In this document: positions 1 to 10,704 of the stretch, piece after piece
Layout of the letters: every line of letters starts with the position of its first letter
How positions within the stretch are numbered: the first letter of the stretch is position 1
NCBI GenBank assembly: GCA_018466975.1
Contig: CM031552.1
Coordinates: 186,001-250,000, forward strand
Reading direction: 5' to 3'
DNA: 64,000 nt
DNA from: Sparassis latifolia
Lineage: Eukaryota > Basidiomycota > Agaricomycetes > Polyporales > Sparassidaceae
Translations under genes and position numbers: made by a program
Notes under the pieces: generated by a model
What the model was told of the DNA's origin: nothing
The model's input: only the letters and a program-made list of their open reading frames with translations
The model's database searches: none

Positions 1-1
1 T

Positions 2-721
2 GCCGCAGCGTTGGCGTTGTCGGGGCGCGCGTCGCTTGCAGACGACTCGATCTCGCATTTCAGCCACGCTGCGGGGCATGGAGATTCGACGAGTCACTTC
101 CTTCTCGGAGAGATGGATGATGAGCGCGAACGTTACCAGGACCCGGACCAGGACGTCGATGCCAGTGTGCGTGCGCTAAGGCCGCGTAGCTCTAGGAGAG
201 GCAGTTGGGAGAGCGAGGCGAGCGGATGGAGTGCCAGTGCCAGTCTAGCTTTGACCGGTACCGCAGGAGGTCAGAGCCAGGGAGGCACGAGAAGCTTGTG
301 GACGGCCGGGAGTTACAGGACCGGAGGAGTTAGTGTATACAATGAGGATAGAGAGGACGAGGAGCCGAGTGAAGATAACCACACGCATGAAAACGGGAAG
401 TATTCCTCGGAGGATACGTCTACTTCGTTGTCGCCGTCTGTCGCTGCTGAAAATACTTCGTCGACGGCCACTTCCTCGTCGAAAGCAGAAGATCTTCGGA
501 CACCGCCCGTCCCTGTACCGGAATCGGATGCAGAGGCCGATAGCCCTATGGCGCCTTCGTTTGAATCCCAAGTTGATGGGTCGTTGACTTCCCACCGGAG
601 CGTGATGGAGACTCCAAAGCTCGCTTCGGTACCTCTCGAAGGATCGGTTGTGGAGTCCAGTCTGTTGACGACTCCGGCAGGTGAAACTGGAGACACAACT
701 ACAACAGCTGAACGGAAGTAA
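2..721 (+). CDS. 3' end of an unknown Ser/Glu-rich protein (5' partial)
   Basis: The reading frame is open from the left edge of the window and stops at 719-721, so only the last 239 or so residues are visible and there is no start codon to choose. The segment is low in complexity. An Arg/Ser patch (around ALRPRSSRRGSWESE) is followed by a Ser/Thr/Gly stretch, then an acidic Asp/Glu stretch and a Ser/Thr/Pro-rich tail. No catalytic motif or membrane segment is visible, so this looks like the disordered, probably phosphorylated C-terminus of a larger protein. I do not recognise the family. The next gene starts about 420 bp downstream on the same strand. Confidence that it codes comes from the long open frame and its codon-like composition; the function is unknown. 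Confidence 0.6.
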   Translation, partial: AAALALSGRASLADDSISHFSHAAGHGDSTSHFLLGEMDDERERYQDPDQDVDASVRALRPRSSRRGSWESEASGWSASASLALTGTAGGQSQGGTRSLWTAGSYRTGGVSVYNEDREDEEPSEDNHTHENGKYSSEDTSTSLSPSVAAENTSSTATSSSKAEDLRTPPVPVPESDAEADSPMAPSFESQVDGSLTSHRSVMETPKLASVPLEGSVVESSLLTTPAGETGDTTTTAERK

Positions 722-1142
722 TATCTTGTTAAGCGTGGTCTTAGTTAGTCGATTTCTACAATTTTTCTGAAGGTTTGACTGACCAGGACACAGATTTCTA
801 TTTCGACTTTCGTCCGTAGCGCCATACATCTCTCTAGTCATCCAGTACACGTTAATGCGTTTCGTTGTCACCTCGCCTTTGCATGCTTTTCTACTTTTTC
901 TTGGCTCTTCCCGCGGAATGCTTCATGGATGGATCGGTCGTATCTTGCACATAATTGTATCCGTACGCGTCGTGTAAACGCACCAATCTAGTAGTGCCTA
1001 ATGGTATCTGCATAATGTGCACTTTTCGTGTACTTAAGCCAGGAATGGGGCGGCCGACGAAGTACGGGAATTCCCTTTTTTGGACGAGCGCGTGGACTCA
1101 TCCGCCCAAGCGAGGAAACAAGCTCTTCCCTCAGCCACTCTC
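722..1142. other. intergenic stretch
   Basis: About 420 bp between the unknown 3'-end gene and the DUF1640 gene. It should hold the first gene's 3' UTR and the second gene's promoter. I see no further gene or repeat. Confidence 0.5.
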
Positions 1143-2437
1143 ATGATCCTCTGCAAGGTACTTCCTCTTCGACGACCCGTGTCTGTGAGAAACGTCTGTA
1201 CTTTCTCTTCATCTCGTGGGTCCCGCAGGGCCCGCACATACGGTTCGCCGGCCATATCTGACCCGCCGTCCGATCCTTCAAGTTCATCGCAGCCATCAAT
1301 ATCCCTTGCTCATCCAAAGGATCCCGCTCTATCTGGCTCTAGCAGCAGCGTCCCTCCCAGTTCTTCCACATCTGATCATCCACCTTCGCGCGATGCCGAC
1401 CAAGGTCCAAGTGCGAGCTCGGGCTCGTATCTCCCACCTCCTGAGCCGCCTGTTCCACACCTCCCGGGCTCGGCGCTGCCTTCACCGCACCATCCCGAAG
1501 AACTAACTTCGTTTGGCCCGTATACCACTCCGCCCTTTAATACACACAAATTCTTCCGCGAGATCGAGTTGTGGTTTCCCGAGCCCACCGCGCGCACCCT
1601 CATGCGCGCGACGCGTGCTCTTCTCGTGGATCGGTTGGGTCGCGTCCGGCGTGAAGCGCTTACCACTAAGGATCTCGAGAGTGTGGGTTTGTTCCTCAAT
1701 TTCCCTCCCTTAGAGTCGTCCTACGCGTTAGTGCTAATCGGCTTCGTGAAACAGCAAGCGTATCTGTTCAAGGCGGCTCTGTCGGAACTACGCACTGAGA
1801 CTACGATGCTCACGCGGAATGAGGCCGCTGCGATGAAGACCGCGACAAGCGCGCTTCGTCGAGAGGTGGACACGCTCAACGGTCGCATGAAGGAGGACAT
1901 CAATGCACTCAAGCATGAGTAAGTGTCTTCCCCACTCACGCCTTCTTTGCATGCATCTCGCGTACCCAGTCTAAATTTTCCGTTTCTGCGCGTTGTGCAC
2001 CCGAAGAATCCAGATGGAACTGGATAGCCGGAAGAACGAATCCAAGAACGAATCGAAGCAGTTTGACATCATAGTCGAGGTGTGTCCACCACGTGTTGCT
2101 GCTCGCAGTTGCTCAATCGCGTTGGATCGTAGGAGGTACTGAACAAATCCCTTGTCTCACTTTCAGACATGCGTACAGACATGGAGGAAGTCCGTTGGGA
2201 CAACCTCCGCAAGTCGGTCGGTGAGTTAATTTCTGAGATCGTCCTCTTCGTCTCGCGTTGACTGTTACATTACGCCCCGCATGCTTAGCCGGACTCTCTG
2301 GCTTCCTACTTGTGATTGTCCTAGCCATGGAATTATTGAAATATCAACCTAAGCCACGTCCGCCAAAGCAGTCATCTCCAGAACTCCCAACCTTTCAGCC
2401 GGAGCTTGTTGAGGCTACTCAGGTTTGGACTCCATAA
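1143..2437 (+). CDS. DUF1640 / CCDC90 (MCUR1-FMP32) family mitochondrial coiled-coil protein
   Basis: Spliced model of five exons (1143-1682, 1755-1918, 2007-2079, 2133-2220, 2289-2437) giving 337 aa. The ATG at 1143 opens an Arg-rich, acid-poor leader, as expected for a mitochondrial presequence. A Ser/Pro-rich linker follows. The family core then begins at a '[14 protein letters not shown]' block and runs through '[30 protein letters not shown]', the '[15 protein letters not shown]' helix and a long coiled coil ('[11 protein letters not shown]', '[15 protein letters not shown]'). A single hydrophobic segment ('[15 protein letters not shown]') near the C-terminus is the usual inner-membrane anchor. 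Family members are inner-membrane proteins linked to calcium uniporter regulation (MCUR1) or to respiratory complex assembly (Fmp32); which applies here is inference. The last exon could instead splice on past 2422, because a GT lies there. Confidence 0.85.
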
Positions 2438-2680
2438 CCACTACGACTGCATCTGAGTTAGGATATTCATCACTGGCAGATGGATGAACATGGACAATGG
2501 TTGAGACACAAGGGCTGTCACGGAATCGCCGACATAGGGAACGCTTCGATCATGTATCGATATGTAATAGCGCGTTCGTCCACTCGTTGTATTGTCTCCA
2601 GTACACATTACTTTACATACAGTACATCCAATACCATATCATATCACACCGTACTTCCCCACCGAACAAAGGAGCGCTGC

Positions 2681-3342
2681 TCAATGCACCTCAAGCTTCT
2701 CGAGCTCGTCCGCTAACGCGTCCGCACCACCCTGTGCCTTTGCCTCCTGCCGCGCCGTGATACTTGCCTTCTTCTCCGCTGCTGCCGCCGCTGCCCAATT
2801 CGTACTCTCAGGCGTATGCACGCCACTCTCCGACCGCTGGTCGCCCTCAGGCTGCGCCTCTGCCTCGTCCTCGTCCTCCCAGTTATCTTTCACCTTCTCG
2901 GAAGGTGTCTCCTCGCGTTTCTCCTTCCGCTTTTCCTTCCGCTTCTCGTTTTTCTTCGCACTCTTACTGAGTACGGTCCCGGCCGCAGCCGCACCGGGTT
3001 TGGGCGCAGATGGCGGTGGAGTCCAACCGATGACGTGGCCCTTGGGCAGAACGTTCGCTTCCATCTGCGCCTGGCGCGTGCCCCGGAACCGCCGCACGTC
3101 TTCCTGCGGCGTGAAGCCTGGCCGGATCTTTATCTGCTTACGCACGCTGCGAGCAGCGAAGAGATGTGTGTGGCGCGTGCATGGGTGGCGAAAGGACGAC
3201 GTCAGGATGGGCGATGTGGGTGCAGAGAGGGGACGTACGACCCGTCTGGCCTGCGCGACTCGGGGATCACGCGCTCGAGCGTGCGGGGATCAACCGCGAT
3301 TCCTGCGGTCGTCGTCTCTGGGAAGAGTGCGGGCTTCGACAT
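2681..3342 (-). CDS. PYM1: PYM (partner of Y14-Mago) homolog, exon-junction complex disassembly factor
   Basis: Two exons on the minus strand (3342-3239, 3146-2681) encode 189 aa. The N-terminus holds the EJC-binding PYM/Mago-binding block: '[15 protein letters not shown]', then '[14 protein letters not shown]' and 'LPKGHVIGW'. The intron splits the Ser codon just before VRKQIK, and the splice restores the family motif exactly. The C-terminal half has a Lys/Arg/Glu-rich helix ('[16 protein letters not shown]') and an Ala-rich coiled segment, which in animal PYM is the ribosome-binding side. PYM binds the Mago-Y14 dimer and strips EJCs from translated mRNA in the cytoplasm. An intact copy suggests a working EJC cycle, plausible in so intron-rich a genome. 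Divergent to GPN3 with 219 bp between start codons; convergent with the DUF1640 gene. Confidence 0.9.
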
Positions 3343-3561
3343 CACTACAAGCTCAGTTGCGCAGCGTCAAATCGCTGGGCGAGTCGTATAAGAAGGTTGC
3401 GCGAGGACAAAGGGCGTGCACGATGCCGATCACAGCCTGAGAGTCACCGTCCGGTGGCTGATTGTGATACAGCAAAGGAAACGCGCTGTCGGAGTTCCAA
3501 TCTGCTCACCACCCGCGACAGCGACCTCGACGTCCCTCGTCGAAAATTACTGCTCACAACT

Positions 3562-5185
3562 ATGCGTTATGCTGTACTTGTAACCGGCCCTGCGGGCGCA
3601 GGAAAGTCGACATTCTGCACCTCGATCTTGACGCACCTGCAGACCGCGAAGCGAACGGGGCACCTCGTGAACCTTGACCCTGCGGCAGAGAGCGCATCCT
3701 TTGAGTACGAGCCCGCCATCGACATCCGTGACCTCGTCAGCCTAGCGGACGTGATGGATGAGCTGGACTATGGCCCTAACGGCGGGCTGGTGTATTGCTT
3801 TGAGTGAGTGAGTGAGTGCTTCTGTGTATATGCTATTCTTTTGGGGTCTGGAGACGTCTCGGAACAGGAGACGGTCGAGCGTGACTTCGAAAATGCATGG
3901 CGTTCTGATCTATGTCTTCTACCACTCAGATATTTGCTGCAAAATATGGACTGGCTAGATGAAGAGCTTGGCGAATACGAGGATGACTACCTAATATTCG
4001 ACTGTCCCGGTGAGTCAACATTCCTGTGTTCCCCTGCAAAGTTTGTCTTGACAATCTTGACATCCCAAGGACAAATTGAGCTCTACACCCATCATCCATT
4101 TCTTCCGAGTCTGGTGCGGCACCTAACCCGCCTCGGGTTGCGTACATGCGCCGTCTACCTCATCGAATCACAATTCATGGAGGATAAATACAAGTTCTTC
4201 AGGTCAACATATACAATATCGATTCCTCCCCTTGCACAGCATCTCACTGAGAATTTGCAGCGGTGTGCTCTCCGCGATGTCTGCGATGGTGAATCTCGAA
4301 ATTCCATGGATCAACGTTATGTCCAAGATGGATCTGGTAACGAGTAGCACTGAGGACGCCGCGAGTGGACGAAATGGAATTCGCGCCCGAAAAGATATTG
4401 CGAGGTGAGCCCCCTTGACCAACTGATACCACTGGAACTCCGGTCGTTATTTCTTGGAGACTATTACTACTGCATTACTTGCGAGTGGTTGTTATTATCG
4501 TCGGAGACCGCATCTTCGGGGTCGTTTGCGGTGTATCGGCTGAATTTCTTGAAAACTCATCTCTTGACTTTTCATTGCCGACTCGGACGTGGTACTAGTT
4601 TTTTTGTTGTTGTCCTGGAGGGCAAGCCCTATGGTAGACAATAACTAGCACATCTGCCCAGCTTGTTCTACGATAATGGTAGCGCTAGGTTACTCACTTT
4701 TGCACACAGATACCTCGACCCCGACCCGCTCCTCCTTGTGTCTGCTCCCGGAAGCCGCGAAGAGCGCTCAGAGCGCAATTCACGCTTCCACGCTCTGAAT
4801 CAAGCAATTGTCCAACTCGTACGTGGTTCATTTTTTCTGCGATCAGCTTTAGGTCGAGGGCTGAAAGGACATTTTCTATTGTTTTCACGCATACAGATTG
4901 AAGATCACCCACTAGTCTCCTTTCTGCCACTCGACCTCACAAATCCAGACTCCATCGAGACGGTGCTCAGCCACATAGACTACACGATGCAATATGGCGA
5001 GGATGAGGAGCCCAAGGAGGTGTGTGACGCCCATTCACCCAAGCTTTGGTTTGATCTCATGATCAATCCCCTCTTTCTTCCATTGTGCTGCCCCAACCCA
5101 CAACTTGATGTCTGCGTCTGCCTGTGTTCAATCATGTGCGCAGCCACAAGATCTGGATGAAGGTGACTTCGCCGACATGGAGTGA
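3562..5185 (+). CDS. GPN3: GPN-loop GTPase 3
   Basis: Seven exons (3562-3803, 3930-4009, 4070-4202, 4261-4404, 4710-4818, 4897-5019, 5144-5185) give 290 aa, normal for the family. The P-loop is '[11 protein letters not shown]' at residues 8-18. The GPN region has 'NLDPAAE', G3 is '[12 protein letters not shown]', and the NKxD-type G4 is '[10 protein letters not shown]'. The C-terminus ends in '[13 protein letters not shown]', typical of fungal GPN3. GPN2/GPN3 act in the assembly and nuclear import of RNA polymerase II. The start is the first ATG of the P-loop frame, 219 bp from the divergent PYM start. Intron 4 (4405-4709) is about 305 nt, far longer than any other intron here; nothing in it reads like an exon of the family. 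Confidence 0.93.
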
Positions 5186-5743
5186 TGGGATGTGAGGCGC
5201 GCGAGGCTTGATAGAAGTTGCGATTCCCGATATAAGTATGTGTCTCTAATTCGTACTAGGTTACCTTGTTTCGTTCTCTCGTGCTGCTGACAGCCAGGGA
5301 GGCGCTTCATTTGCAGGCTGCAGTCGAGTTCGTTATTGTTGCTATTCATTACCACCATGTGGCAGACGAATGTCAGCACTGCAGGGAGCATGTTGGCGGC
5401 AGGTTTTGACCGGAGTTAATTCAACCGACATCGTGTCTGGTCAGAAAACATCTGGTCCAGAGGTGCCTCAATTCTCAGCAGATTGAGGATCGGGTGAATT
5501 GCTTCATATTCGCAGTAAACATCACCCGGCAGTTACCTGGGGCTGTTAATAATGGGTTACATAACGCGTTACTACTTGTGGCGTCCCCCTATGATTCCTT
5601 CCGTCGCAACTCCAACACCCAGTCCATCGAGCGTCGGTCGAGCTCACGAGCAGATGAGTATCTTACCTGTGACAACACCCGCCTAGCCATAGCCTTTTAA
5701 TTTGCTTTTAACCACTATTGCTGCGAAAACACACACGTCGAGC
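5186..5743. other. intergenic stretch
   Basis: About 560 bp between GPN3 and the CRN-like gene. Short open frames occur on both strands, but none has family features or convincing splice structure. Taken as 3' UTR of GPN3 plus the promoter of the next gene. Confidence 0.5.
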
Positions 5744-7676
5744 ATGGCGAACAACAGCAGTGAAATCTCTTTATTCTGTCTCTTGAGTGGCATAGATTCG
5801 GCGATTAAAGTCACTGTCGCGAAGAACTCACACGTTTCCGACTTGAAATTACTCTTCTTGCGGCGGGTGTCGAATACTCTACCAGGTGTTGATGACCACG
5901 CTCTCTCGTTCTGGATGGTTTGTCGTTTCATTGATTGCCTGAGCTGCTTGCACTGATTCCGCGCTTCCACATACAGCTCAATAATCCGATCCCTTTAGAG
6001 GAAGAGAGGGAGTTCGTGAACATCGCCCCGAAGGACATCGCTCAAATTGCGGTGGAACTCAAGGGTACTCGGCACATCTCGACGTACTTCCCGAGTCAAC
6101 CTGCTATAGAGTACCTTCACATTGTTGTGATCGCACCACAGAACGGTTAGTTTGTTCCTTAGTTGTAATGCCCGTCCTTACTGAGACTGCCTCCAAGCTC
6201 GGAAGCGAAAGCGTGCTCTCTCTCCCTCGCCCTCTCCTTCCCTTGAAGATGAGACAGCTCATCGCCTGAAGAGGCTGGCACTTCTCCCACGAATGGCAGC
6301 TTCAACCCTCGCTGAATCCTCCGTGTTCGAAGCTCAAGACTGGGAAAATCACTTGTTCGATTTCAACCGTCCTTCTCAGCCAGGTGGCGTTCCTGTCACT
6401 CTCCTTCATCCCGTATTCGGCCAATTTGTGGATGATGCATCGAATACTACACTCACATCAGAGGACTATGATTTTGCATGGGTGCTACGTAAAGAAATGT
6501 CCGGGTACTTTCCATGGGGGAGTGAGCGTGCAGAAGTCTTCCGCGAGTTACTATGGGACTCCATCGACATTCCGCTGGAGGATACATCATCCCGTGGAAC
6601 TGATGGTCACTACCACGTTAAAGGATACTGTGTCGTTGAAACCGAAGCCCATGGCGAGATCGGTGGCAGAGGTGTAGAACCTTACTTGCTGAACGGAATC
6701 CGCTATGCACATTTCGTGCGGACGCTAGGTGACCAGATTGGGGGGTCAGTCTTGCCTTGTCTGACCGTATTTCATGCTGGCAAGTGTGCTTGGTCTGCTG
6801 TGGCGTGTCACCGAGATGCACTATTCAACTTTTACAGGTCCCTTCATTGGCTTTGTCGGTGCGGCGTTCACCGATGTTGTCCGTCAGGACATGCTTACGG
6901 CTGTTCATTCCTTCATATGGGAGCCGCATGACGAGCTTTCGGCAACCCAAGTAGCGCGAGTACTTCGTGCTTTCAGAAACGCTGTCGAATGCTTGAAGCA
7001 GTATTATACACAAGAACTTCCTACCATCCAGGAGTTGGACCCCTCTGAATGGCCAAACACGCGATATCCTTACCCTTCCAAGTACCGTCCCATTTCCGCT
7101 AGTGGTGATGCCGCCTACGTGAAATTCTCATACACTGATGTCATCGAGAATAAATTAATCTTCAAGGGAAGGACGGTTGGCAAAGACGAAATCATTATCA
7201 AGTTCACGCGCCGATACTCCAAGGAAGTTCACCTCTGGTGCGCGGAGCATGGGTATGCGCCAAATCTGCGTGGCTTCGAACAGCTCCCCGGAGGATGGCT
7301 CATGATCGTGATGGACGTAGTCGATGCCTCGTACACCGGCCTTTATCTCGCACAGGCAATACTTCGTCATGGGCAAGCGCAATGTGTCCGTAACAAAGTG
7401 GAGGAGCTCGTCCGTTCGTTGCACACGGCCGGATATGTGCACGGAGACTTGCGCGGCACCAATCTGCTGGTCGCACCGCAGGAGAATGGCGATGTAGATG
7501 TTAAGCTGGTCGACTATGATTGGGCGGGAATAGCTGGTGAAGTGCAGTACCCCCCACTCATCAACCGCGAGAGTGTGCATCGCGCGGCAGGGGCCGTGTC
7601 TGGAAATGCAATAGTGAAGGAACATGACGTAGATATGGTCACTTTCATGTTTCAGGATCATCTGCTGCAGGGCTGA
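5744..7676 (+). CDS. Crinkler (CRN)-like protein: ubiquitin-like N-terminal domain plus protein-kinase-like C-terminal domain
   Basis: Modelled with exons 5744-5917, 5977-6145, 6198-6728 and 6838-7676 (570 aa). Residues 1-115 match the CRN secretion/translocation-type header domain: 'LFCLLSGIDSAIKV' at the start, a 'HVSDLKLLFL' helix, an 'LNNPIPLEEE' strand-turn, and the closing 'EYLHIVVIAPQN'. A nuclear-localisation-like basic patch (RKRKRA, then SPSPSPS) follows at the second exon junction. After a family spacer with 'GPFIGFVGAAFTD', the C-terminus has a kinase fold: catalytic loop 'YVHGDLRGTNLLV' (HxDxxxxN) and metal-binding 'VDYDW' in place of DFG. CRNs are known from oomycetes as host-nucleus effectors and occur widely in non-pathogenic basidiomycetes, where inter-hyphal or self/non-self roles have been proposed. 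No classical signal peptide is visible. The intron at 6729-6837 is the weak point of the model: a shorter 6745-6784 intron also keeps frame. Confidence 0.82.
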
Positions 7677-9847
7677 CGTTGCACTCGGATTATGTGGAAA
7701 GTACAATGCTCGGGGGTGAGGCCGGCGACGATTCGGTGTACAATATAGTACAATATTAATGGTCTTGAGTGCGCCACGCCGCCCCACCTCGCTCTACAAC
7801 CTTAAGCGGTCATACCGTGGTGCCAGGAAGTCCACTCGCGCCACCTCTGCCCGTTGAACGTTGAAGTGTCGTGCAGGGCTGGTGTCTAAAGTATGCGCCA
7901 CATTCCGATTCGACACGACCAGCGTTTCTTCTCGTCGATTCTTGTGGCGATCCGGTGGTGTGTTCTCTTCTCATGTTTTCCCACCGCGCTGGACGCCGTA
8001 CCTATACGTATACGAACAGTCTGTACACAACTGAATGGTGGACTCCGTGTTCGGTATTACTAATCTTGAGATGGCAGTTTGTTCTTCGATTTGCGGCACA
8101 TACGTTCAGTGGCGTCCAGCGTGCGTACCCGCCGGGCGCGACGATTACATCCCGCCCGAGCACGACGCCCATGCTCCGGAGTCCAGATAATGAGCAACAT
8201 ACAGTATCATTTCAAACACTCCAATCATTTATTACCAGTGCCAGGCTCGGCAGGTCTGAGGAGCTGCTGCGCAGTGGCATGGACAGAACTCTACTACGCC
8301 TTGAAACGACGAACGCAACCGACAATGGCAGTGGCAGCATCGTACAAGCATAGGCGTATAACATATAGGAGATAGGCTGTAGCGGTGGTGGCCGCTGACC
8401 ACTACTTGAACTAAATAACCTTTTGAGTCCACTGTGGTCTCGACGGCGCCGACGTACATGGTTTCACCACTGCCCGTCTTGTGACGGCAGGAAGTTGTGC
8501 CGATTTTACTGCGGGTGCTGATTGATGCAACGAGGGTATAAGCTCATATGTGATACGTGCCTCTGGCCACCACTGGTAGAGCTCGTGGTTATCTTGCCTG
8601 AACGTGGCATGGCGAAGGTTCAGCTCCCATGGACAGTCCAAACCTGCACGAGACGAGGAGATCTGGAGAAGGACGAATTGGCTATGGCTGTGGTCTCGAG
8701 GTCACGCGCGTTGTGCGATGGCGAGCAACGGGGTTTCCACCGTTCACAAATGGGGCGCTGGAGCGCCACACAGCTCGTGCCATCGCGCAACGCTGATCAC
8801 GAAATGGGATATATCAGACATGCATGGAGACGTACTCGGGACAGGGACTTGGAGCGTGATTCCATCAAGCATGGAGGTTCTCCGCGGATCGAATGTCACG
8901 GAAAAGCGCAGATCGTGTGTGGATAGAAGGCGCAGCCAGCGCTACTTAGTAACAGCCGCCGGATGGTTAGAGTCACGAGTCGGGGGCGCTGGCCACCAGA
9001 AACTAAGCTTGAGGAGGCAGATGTGAACCACCGTCAGCCGTGAGTTGGTGGCACTGTTGACGTCTCTCTAAAAGTGAATGTGCTTCCAGTCCATTCACTT
9101 ATCTTGACACAGGGACCGATGTTTGGGCGGGGTCGGAAAAATGACAAACAAATCTTCTCCTGCAAGTGTGCTATGCGATAACGTTCAACGTTCACTCAAC
9201 GGGGTACGGAAGCAGCAGGGTCTTTGTGTGAGCAGCGATAAAGTCAAATGCACGCACGGGCAAAATGGTGGCTGCGGCAGTCGGTATAGCGTGACTTGGG
9301 ATGCGACGGAGTTGTGGGCGCCGTGAATCTGTAAGCACCACCATAATTGACAACTCTTGGACGCATGGTGGAACAGAATGGGTGGAGAAGAGTGGTACGT
9401 GGCCTACAGGTAAGCGCGTGTTGCGATTCGGTGTTCCGAGAGGATGGAACTTATTGTCGTGCAGGTGGATCAGAACACGTTGCGTTGATGAGGACCGAGT
9501 ACAGAGTACGAGGTGGTAATAATCGCGCAGGGGACGAGCGTGCCGATGAGTAGCACTGCTGTAAGGTAGTCAGGATGAAAGAACTATTAATTCTTGCAGA
9601 GGGGAACTGGGGAAAATCTTGAGAATCTGCCAGAAATGGCAAGTACATGTCGGAGAATGGAGATTACAGACCTGGATAGCCATCATATCTCAGATTCCGA
9701 TCTCAGCTCTGGGTGCCCGGCAAGCGCCAGCTGATGACGGAATCGGCTTGGATAAAGCAAGCGTTGCCTTGGTACAAATAGGCTAGAAACGATGAACTCT
9801 CTCCTTTCATTCTCCGCCCTTTCCACCACCACTATCTATCCTTCGCA
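7677..9847. other. 2.2 kb gene-poor stretch
   Basis: No open frame on either strand shows family motifs, and no long frame is joined by plausible splice sites. The longest frame (7871-8353, plus) is unlike a protein domain. I see no inverted ends, tandem arrays or tRNA-like arms. It may hold decayed sequence or a non-coding transcript, but nothing visible supports either. Confidence 0.4.
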
Positions 9848-10704
9848 ATGCATTCCCGACTCTACTCTCAACAGCCGACGTATGCCCAACAGCCGACTTA
9901 CGCCCAACAGCCGAATTACGCCCAATACGCCCAACAGCCGACTTACGCCCAACAACCGACTTATGCGCAGCAGCCGACTTACACGCCAAACCAGTACCTG
10001 CAGCCACAAGCGTATCCATCTCCATATCCCGCACAGAACCAGTACATCGCATCTACTCCCAACGTGAACACGAACGCGGCCATGCCCACCACATACTATC
10101 TCGCCCCACCGTCGACCGATCACCACCGCTCGCGCTCCCATTCGCGCTCCCACTCCGGCCACTACGAGCAGCCCGTGGTTTACGCGCCCAGTTCGACGCA
10201 TCGTAGTTCCTCTAGACACAACCACAGCCACAGTTATGGTGGCCATCCTACCGCATACGCGTCCAGCTCTCCCGGTCACTCGAACACAGAGTATTACGAT
10301 GGTGGTAACAGCGGTCGCAGGCGTCATCACAGTATCAGCGCCGGGCACGGCGGCGCGTACTACCCGTCGAATGCTCCTGTCTACACCGCGCCCAGCACCC
10401 ACCGACACCGCTCTCAGTCGAGGTCGCGCCATCATTCGCCGCAGGTCATCGATCTTCGTCAGCGCACCTATGTACGTATCCAACTTTGCTCATTCTAGAT
10501 CATTGCACTCACGACTGTTCGCAGGGTGATGGCTCGCGGCACCACCGCCATTCGCATTCCGCCGACCCTACCGTCGGCGAGCGGCTTCGCAGCTTCTTCA
10601 GCATTGGGCCGCACACTCCATACACGAGCCGTCGCACGGAGTATGTTGATGCGCGCACCGGTCGCCCCGTCGACCGCCAGGGTAATCCGATGTATAAGTA
10701 CTGA
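9848..10704 (+). CDS. small Tyr/Gln/His/Ser-rich repeat protein
   Basis: Two exons (9848-10471, 10525-10704; intron 53 nt) encode 267 aa. Residues 7-45 are six imperfect copies of a 7-residue unit QQPTYAQ, also visible as a tandem 21-nt DNA repeat at 9868-9990. A Tyr/Pro region, several His/Ser/Arg patches ('HHRSRSHSRSHSGHY') and a more conserved-looking C-terminus follow ('GERLRSFFSIGPH', 'TEYVDARTGRPVDRQGNPMYKY'). No catalytic motif, signal peptide or membrane span is present. Low-complexity Tyr/Gln-rich chains of this type often phase-separate or bind RNA; that is inference only. An upstream ATG at 9792 is in another frame and was not used. Confidence 0.72.

Noticed and set aside
2592..3440. 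Long plus-strand frame across the PYM gene
   Set aside because: Antisense to PYM, whose two-exon model reproduces the family sequence; the plus frame is Ser/Phe/Arg low-complexity.
4405..4644. Open frame inside the long GPN3 intron
   Set aside because: GPN3 proteins pass directly from DIAR to YLDPDP; nothing in this frame resembles the family and inclusion breaks the motif.
6293..6931. Single-exon reading of the CRN middle region ending at 6931
   Set aside because: It loses the conserved GPFIGFVGAAFTD and the whole kinase domain; splicing near 6729-6837 restores both.
7871..8353. 160-residue plus-strand frame in the gene-poor stretch
   Set aside because: Composition and hydrophobic pattern are not protein-like, no splice partners or family motifs.
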